From the NCBI GenBank assembly GCA_028015205.1, contig JAPWFG010000054.1, positions 124,001 to 188,000 of the forward strand: 64,000 bases of DNA, given 5' to 3'. The position numbers and the translations under genes are program-made. Below are positions 57,841 through 64,000 of this stretch, one piece after another. The stretch's first letter is position 1; each line of letters opens with the position of its first letter. Source of the stretch: Mytilisepta virgata (Eukaryota; Mollusca; Bivalvia; Mytilida; Mytilidae). The notes under the pieces are model-generated. The model saw only the letters and a list, made by a program, of their open reading frames with translations. It was not told the origin of the DNA and ran no database searches.

Positions 57841-60800
57841 TTTATTGAACTTTTCGGTAAAAAAGGTAGTCTTTTTTTGTCACATTTCGCACTGTATCTC
57901 TATTGCTTAAAAGTTTACACGCTTATGTTTTGCCGGGTTTCCATATACATCCCACCAGCAGCTCCACTAAATAAAGGGGGATTCCAAAAACATTTATTAT
58001 GTTTTTTTTCACTAGACGACGGGTGTATCATGCGCTCATAGCGCAGCTGTTTATTTTAGGCTTGCCTTGGTTCTTGGCTTACAATAGTGTGTTTGCTATT
58101 TTTGCTTCATGGCTTACAATAGTGTGTTTGCTAGTTTTGCTTCATGGCTTCCATGGTAAAGGATAATCCAGATTAACTGTAAAAGAGTTCAGAAACAGGT
58201 AAAGAATTAAAGTATATGTGGACATATTATTCAGCTACAACCAATAAAGTTTTGATTATGTAATATACATTACACAGAAATATTGGACCTTCCACAAAAA
58301 CCATATGAAAAACAAAAAAACATTTAGAATTCCAGCTACCTTGTTTTTTTGGCCCCTTAATCATCAATATCTCAAAAACTGTAAAAGATAGGAAAAATCT
58401 GCTGACATACCGCTGAAAGCACTCATCATGATCAATTAAAAGAAAAAATTTCCATTGGATGAAGAATACAAATTTTAGGTTTCCCTCAAAATGGCTAATT
58501 TTGGCCCCTTTTAATTCTGCAATGACAGAAGTTGAACAAAATATCTGGATTATCTTCATTATATTTCTTGTGAAGGAGCATTTAAAAAAATCATCAGAAT
58601 CAGATAAGAAAAACATTTTTGAAAACTTAGGTGTGTCCCTTTTTCGGCCGCTTATTTCTCGAAAACGGTTAGTAAATATGGAACTTGAATAGATTTTTCA
58701 ATTTTCATGCAAGTAACACTAAAAACGAAAAATTATAAAAATAGGACAAATATTAAATAAATTACACCAAAATTATCAAAAAACCTTTCATGACCCCCAG
58801 AAAAAAACGGGATGGGCCAGATCTCCCAAAATCAATCCCAACCTGTATTTCTAATGGGACGGACCTTCTGTGGTAAAATATTGTAAGGATAAATGAGAGG
58901 AAACCTAAGTGTCTATGGACGCTGATGCCGACGTACAACGAATACTCCGACGACGACAACGTAATACATCTACAAAAAGAAAAGTTTTATCAGAGGCTTT
59001 CATAACTGAAACAATTTGAAGAAAAAAATCATGACACTTTTCACCCAAGTCAGTGAACCTAGTAAGTTCATAATGTACCCTTATAGCTGTTAGGCCAAAT
59101 AAAAAAATCATTGTTTAATGCTTATAAAAATTATGTAGATCAGGCATTTTTTAAATTTCTAAATATTTCATCACGTTCCCATGAAAGGAATATTCAGTTT
59201 TTAATGGTGTTTGTACTGAAACATGTATAAAAACTAAAATATAAATGAGATAGGCACAAAAAATTAGGGTCAGTAGGGGGTCCCTAAATACAAATTTTTA
59301 TATTTTGCCATGTATGTAAATTTAATTTTATAATAACACATTAAATTTATCTGTAAATCTTTTGTAACATCCAATTCAAACATTTGTGTAAAAAAAATTG
59401 AACAAAAACAATTTTAAAGGTTAAATAACCCTTAATGTACCTCATAATTGTTATTATTAAAAGCTTTTTACACATGACAACATGCCTTTAAACATACTTG
59501 TAAATATGTCATGGTTGATCGAGTACTAAGTACAATACACAAAATAGTTCATCCAGTTGTGACTTTGTTTTGGTACACGTAGCAAGTCCTCAATTTTGGA
59601 ACAGTAAACAGTTTTGGTAATGTAATCAATTTATTTTGCATGATATTATGTTTGTATACCTGTAATTAAAAGTTTTTAAAAGTTGTTAACTTAATTTGCA
59701 TAGATATATGTCTTTAAACTTACATTTAATTTTATTTGTAAATGTTCTGTAATTATTAATATGTAAATTTTTATTTATTTATAGTTACACTAAAATTGTG
59801 AACTATACAAGGAAAAGGGGGAGGGGGTGGGGGGGGGTTGGATGCTGAAACACTTAATTAATTTAACACAGTCTGTGACAAAAACCTATTCATTTACTAG
59901 ACCGTGAATTCGGGCTAGTTGTTTAGTTTGCTTTTACATTAATAGACAAAAGTAAAAAATATCTAGAGAAAAAAAATGAGAGTTAACTTGGTATAGGAAA
60001 TCTTGCTAGACCAAACAGGCTGGTGATATTTAAATTTTGACTCTGATAGAGATAGATGTCATAATGTCACCAAGCACAGTTATGCATGTGGTAAAATGAG
60101 GATTTAAGTAGGGGTCCATCCTCCATTTTTTGGCTGCTTTAAATTATAAAAAGTGCCCCGCTGTTAGTTCAGAGAAAAAATATCCAGTTTTCCCAGTAAC
60201 CCAACTGATCCTGACTTTTAAAGATTTTTTTGGACAGTTCGAAGAAGACATTCTGCAAATATGAAACATTTAAAGAAAGTTTTGAAAAAAGAAACAAAAT
60301 TTAAAACTACCACTCTCGCCGACTCTGTTTTCTTTTTTTGAAAATCTAAATCAATATATTTATATTGCAACTAATATTTACATAAAGCATTAAAAATCCA
60401 ATTTACACATATGATGGGATAATTTATTTAACTGAGAAAATAAACAGATAATATGAATTACATGTATTTATTTAAAGTTTTTAAAACCATTCAGTTGTGA
60501 TATACTTTAGGTAATATCTACCTAATAGTCCTTCTGTGCAAACATCTATAATAGTTCAAAGGTTAAATAAAATGGGACAAAATTTACCAATTAACTAATG
60601 TACAGATGACATCTCCCTTTCCATCAACAAAATGTTTCAACAGTTTGTTTCAGCATGCTTGTCAAAAAAAATAATCGGATAGGGGGGATGCCACATTCCC
60701 AAATCAAAATTCTCGATTGTCAGTTGATTCTGTGATTCTTTAAGATATCCAGACCATACTAGATCAGTTTTTCTTTTTTATTTGTGGAAAATGAATTCAA

Positions 60801-60953
60801 CAAAAAGCAGGAATTGCATAAAAATGTGTTTTTGGAGTTAAAATCTAATTCATTGTTTGTATGTGGCCTCTATGAAAATAAATGAAATATATAGCGTTTC
60901 TGAAGTTTGCCATAAATTACTGAGGTCATTGCCATATGGCCTTCATTTACTTT
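57841..60953. other. gene-free stretch with minor tandem duplication
   Basis: GGCTTACAATAGTGTGTTTG then CTATTTTTGCTTCAT is duplicated in tandem at about 58075-58150 (36-bp unit). A G-rich run lies near 59815-59837. No gene is supported. Confidence 0.45.
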
Positions 60954-61060
60954 AGGGGTCCCACTCGATGTGGGGGTATCTGGTACTTGAGCCTAACCAT
61001 GAGCCTAAACCCTGACCCTAATCCTACCCTAACCGTAGTCCTAAATGAGTGGGACCCTTT
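60954..61060. repeat. CCCTAA-like tract inside an inverted repeat
   Basis: AGGGGTCCCACTC (60954-60966) is mirrored by GAGTGGGACCCTTT (61047-61060). Between them at about 60990-61044 lie at least six irregular CCTAA or CCCTAA motifs (GCCTAACC, GCCTAAAC, CCTGACCCTAATCCTACC, CCTAACC, TCCTAAA), like a decayed interstitial telomere-type array. Confidence 0.65.
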
Positions 61061-61063
61061 AAG

Positions 61064-61919
61064 TACTGTGGATTCATTTATTTTCGTGGATACCAATTTT
61101 CGTGGATAGAGGAAAAAAGGCATTTCGTGGGATACCTAAATTCGTGGATTGCTGGCTAGAAAAAAATATAAAAAGTTGTTGAAATACTTAAATTCGTGTC
61201 TTGGCACATCAGATATCATGAAAATACTGCAACAAAACGTGCCGATCAGACTTGATATTGTACAGTAAAGTACTGATTTAAAGCGCTCATTAAACAAAAG
61301 TCTAACAAACAGATTCTTTAAATTTGTAACGGAACAATTAAAGCTTGTCATGAATTTAACAAGATTAACAAAACCCGTAATTATTTACTTATTAATTAGG
61401 TGTGACATATATATTGACAAAATTGCAATCACTTGTCACCAAACACCTCGGGGCATATACAACATATTTTTAATCCGATTACGATCAATAATTTCTGCTT
61501 TTTTATCTTTTGACAAGATGTTTTTACTGTAATTTATGAGAAAGTCTGTATTGTTTAGGTCTACTTAGAATTAAGATTTTTCTTGAATGTTTGAATAAAA
61601 AAAACCGGAAGTGAATTCCGCGACAATTTACACAGTCAAAATCTTTTTAAAGAAAATTGTTTGAGCGTTTATATGTTACCAAAGAGAAAATTACATGAAA
61701 CACTGTATCCTCTGTGGATATAGGTAACTCAACATATGTCAAAATTCAAGTACATGCTGTAAAAACGCAATTGTTCAAAACTCCGTGGTTTCTAACTTCA
61801 GTGCATTTAAACAAGAGGAAAAAATATTATTTTTCGTTGGATATTTAAATTCGTGGTTTACTGGGACCCACGAAAACCACGAAAATTGGTATACAACGAA
61901 TATTAATGAATCCACAGTA
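61064..61919. mobile_element. 856-bp TA-flanked inverted-repeat element
   Basis: It begins TACTGTGGATTCATTTATTT then TCGTGGATACCAATTTTCGTGG and ends CCACGAAAATTGGTATACAA, then CGAATATTAATGAATCCACAGTA. The inverted ends are about 45 bp and are followed inward by further TAAATTCGTGG/GAATTTA repeats (61136, 61845). TA at both ends fits a TA target duplication. The terminal sequence is one I recognise as very common in bivalve genomes. No transposase frame is visible. Confidence 0.85.
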
Positions 61920-63289
61920 AATGAATATTTGGAAAATCAGGGACATTTTCAGTAAACACGTGTTTAATTATGGCCCGCATACTTTAATTATCAGAGCCAC
62001 AAGAGACAATCCTATATTAGAAAATGTTTTGTAATATATTTTTTTTTATACAGAACCTTTCTTTTCACAACAGTACAGTTTGTACACGTATGTATGGGAA
62101 ATGATGAAGGAAATGAAGGCATAAAATAGGGCTGCTTCAGTCTACATTTCATGTTTTGCAAAAAAAAAAGTATGTAAATTTTTTGCTTGGAATGATATGG
62201 TGTTGGTTAATGGAAAAAGGGGGGAGGGGTAAAATAGGGGTAGTTGGTGGAAAAGTGTGAGAATTAGGTGAAAAAATAAGTATTCCTAAATTTGAAAAAT
62301 TGCCAGGGCAAAGATTGGATAACAAATGAAAAGAAGACAAGTCTTAAAAGTCAAAAAAAAAAAAAAGAACATATTTTTCTTGAGACACTAAAAGTAGATT
62401 GGATCCTGTTTATCATAGATAATAAAAGAACAAGCAGATAACGGATATCATACGACAGGTACATATACAATTAATATACAATTACATTTAAATGAAAAAT
62501 AGATAATTCTGAGAAATTTGAGAAATTAATCTATATTATATGTAACACCTGTCACCACATGACATGGTTTTCAGGTAGGATCCTTTTTACTGAAATTGTT
62601 TGGGGTTTGTTTTTTTACTAGGTAATATTATAGTCTTTTAAGGGTACCATGATTTTTTGAGCTCGATCTGGACAAGGCCTTTCTATAAGGTTTAAGTCGA
62701 GGAATATGTTTAATTTAAAAGAATAAAAGAGTCTCAGGCCACACCAAATTTATCATTAGTTCTTTAGATTTCGATGCTCTAATTTTTGGACTATGTAAAT
62801 TTTAAGAAAACAAATGTTTTGCCGCTTTATTTTGCAATAATGATGAAAATTGGCCCCAAATTCTTCATTCATGAAGCAATTAAAAATAAAAATTGTTCGA
62901 CCGCTCCTAAAATTTTGTAGAATTGGGAATTTTTGCAATATTTTAGTTAAAAACAATGTGTGTTGCACGTAAATTTGATCTTCACCCCAAAAAAACTAGT
63001 TCTCAAGAAAAAAAATCATAATTATTATTTTGTTGCACGCACCTATTTATGCCATCCAAAAATTCAAAAAAATAAAAATGGGTTTGGTGTGACCTCAACA
63101 GTTACTTTATAAATTCTCATTTTACCCAAGAAATTTTTTCTCTCATTATTATCTTAACCAAATTTGGTCTCTTGACTTAAGTTTATATCTTAACATGATA
63201 AAACCTTTGAAAGTGTTTGAATGTGACTTGTTTATCATTTTACAGTTATTTGTATCCTGTATTATATAACTATTATGTGATATAAATAT
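61920..63289. other. gene-free AT-rich stretch
   Basis: Nothing supportable. Confidence 0.4.
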
Positions 63290-63500
63290 TTATACCCCCT
63301 GCAAACAAAGTTTGGGAGGGTATATAGGTATATAGGAATCACCTTGTCCATCCGTCTGTCCGTCTGTCTGTCTGTCTGTCCATCTGTCCATATATCTTGT
63401 AAGCGCAACTCATCCTACACTGCTCAATGGATTTCAACGAAACTTTACAGAAAGGAAGTACATCTTCCAAAGATGTGCATGAAGAAAAATCTTTGCTTTT
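63290..63500 (+). repeat. interspersed repeat with (GTCT)n microsatellite
   Basis: TATACCCCCTGCAAACAAAG then TTTGGGAGGGTATATAGG is followed by a GTCTGTCTGTCC microsatellite at about 63353-63393, then CGCAACTCATCCTACACTGC and CAATGGATTTCAACGAAACT. This is the same head-to-body arrangement as the repeat at 50950. Confidence 0.7.
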
Positions 63501-64000
63501 CATTATCACACAAGGGAGATAATTGGACTTCAAAGCGGGGGGTATCTTTTGTGAACTTTGCTCACAGTGCATCTAGTCATTTCCTTTACTCATCACAGAG
63601 TTCCCAACTGGGAAAATGGGAAAACCCTGGAATTAAATTTCAGGCAGTTCCAGCTGTGAAATGTATCTGAAATTTAAAGAAAAACGGGATAAACCCTTGA
63701 AATTTGTTGTCCGGTAGTCTTTGGATAAAATTGATTACTCCTCTTTGATCATCGTTTTTTCTTCCCTAAAGATTTTTGGACTGGCAAGTTCTGAAATGAG
63801 TTTATACTTTGTGACAAATGTTGATAGGGCAAAACTATTCATGACTTCTGTGTCATAAAAGCATTTGTTAGTATGTAGAATTACTGCTTTGCAGAGAATC
63901 TGAGATGCATAGTCCCTTTCACAAGTAAAATTATTTTAATTATCACACTTTGAAAATACTTGAATTTTTGTTCAGAAAAGCATGGGAACCATGTTGTCAG
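63501..64000. other. gene-free end of the window
   Basis: No supportable gene. About 63590-63700 (GGGAAAATGGGAAAACCCTG, GGAATTAAATTTCAGGCAG) resembles decayed repeat DNA. Confidence 0.4.

Noticed and set aside
63344..63670. 108-codon frame over the GTCT microsatellite
   Set aside because: It is produced by the simple repeat and adjoining interspersed repeat, and it is open on both strands.

Overview
The window is AT-rich animal DNA with spliced genes, GT-AG introns, short genes separated by kilobases of degenerate interspersed repeats, and homopolymer G/C runs. Several repeats match, from memory, families ubiquitous in marine bivalves and especially mussels: hammerhead-like repeats, a tRNA-derived SINE ending in AACAAACAAA, the TACTGTGGATTCATT inverted-repeat element, and 150-bp 'TTGGTATGGAGCATCTATGG' tandem arrays. 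The gene content (a RING-less B-box/propeller protein, a peptide-type GPCR) fits the same picture. I infer a bivalve mollusc, most likely a mytilid mussel. This is inference from repeats, not a database match.

Layout. 1-5.5 kb: repeats only (hammerhead-like motif, two SINE copies). 5.6-7.8 kb (+): a complete three-coding-exon class A GPCR of 360 aa. 8.1-9.3 kb: a dead reverse-transcriptase remnant. 9.3-19 kb: gene-free, with a TTAA-flanked MITE and paired palindromes. 18.7-22.6 kb: a terminal-inverted-repeat element carrying a nested retroelement tail, then a very large inverted repeat whose arms are built of tandem repeats (foldback architecture). 23.3-23.9 kb (+): an unrecognised intact 212-aa ORF. 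24.6-26.9 kb: tandem duplications and interspersed repeats. 26.9-28.4 kb (-): a two-exon beta-tubulin gene broken immediately after codon 358 by an interspersed repeat. 31.9-38.3 kb (+): a four-exon single-pass membrane protein (365 aa) with an antistasin-like cysteine exon and a 2.2-kb inverted-repeat element in its last intron. 38.6-48 kb: several non-autonomous elements and a 39/42-bp minisatellite. 48.9 kb (+): a probable first coding exon of a gene whose other exons I cannot place. 50.9-54 kb: satellite-like tandem arrays and a MITE with a 6-bp target duplication. 54.3-56.0 kb (-): an intronless 556-aa two-B-box, coiled-coil, propeller-like protein. 56-64 kb: repeats, including an 856-bp TA-flanked element and a CCCTAA-like tract inside an inverted repeat.

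The genes do not form an operon or an obvious pathway. They are independent loci (signalling receptor, cytoskeleton, membrane protein, TRIM-like protein) in a repeat-dominated region. The strongest observations are the foldback-type inverted repeat, the precisely truncated beta-tubulin, the hammerhead-like motif, and the orphan ORF beside the foldback element.
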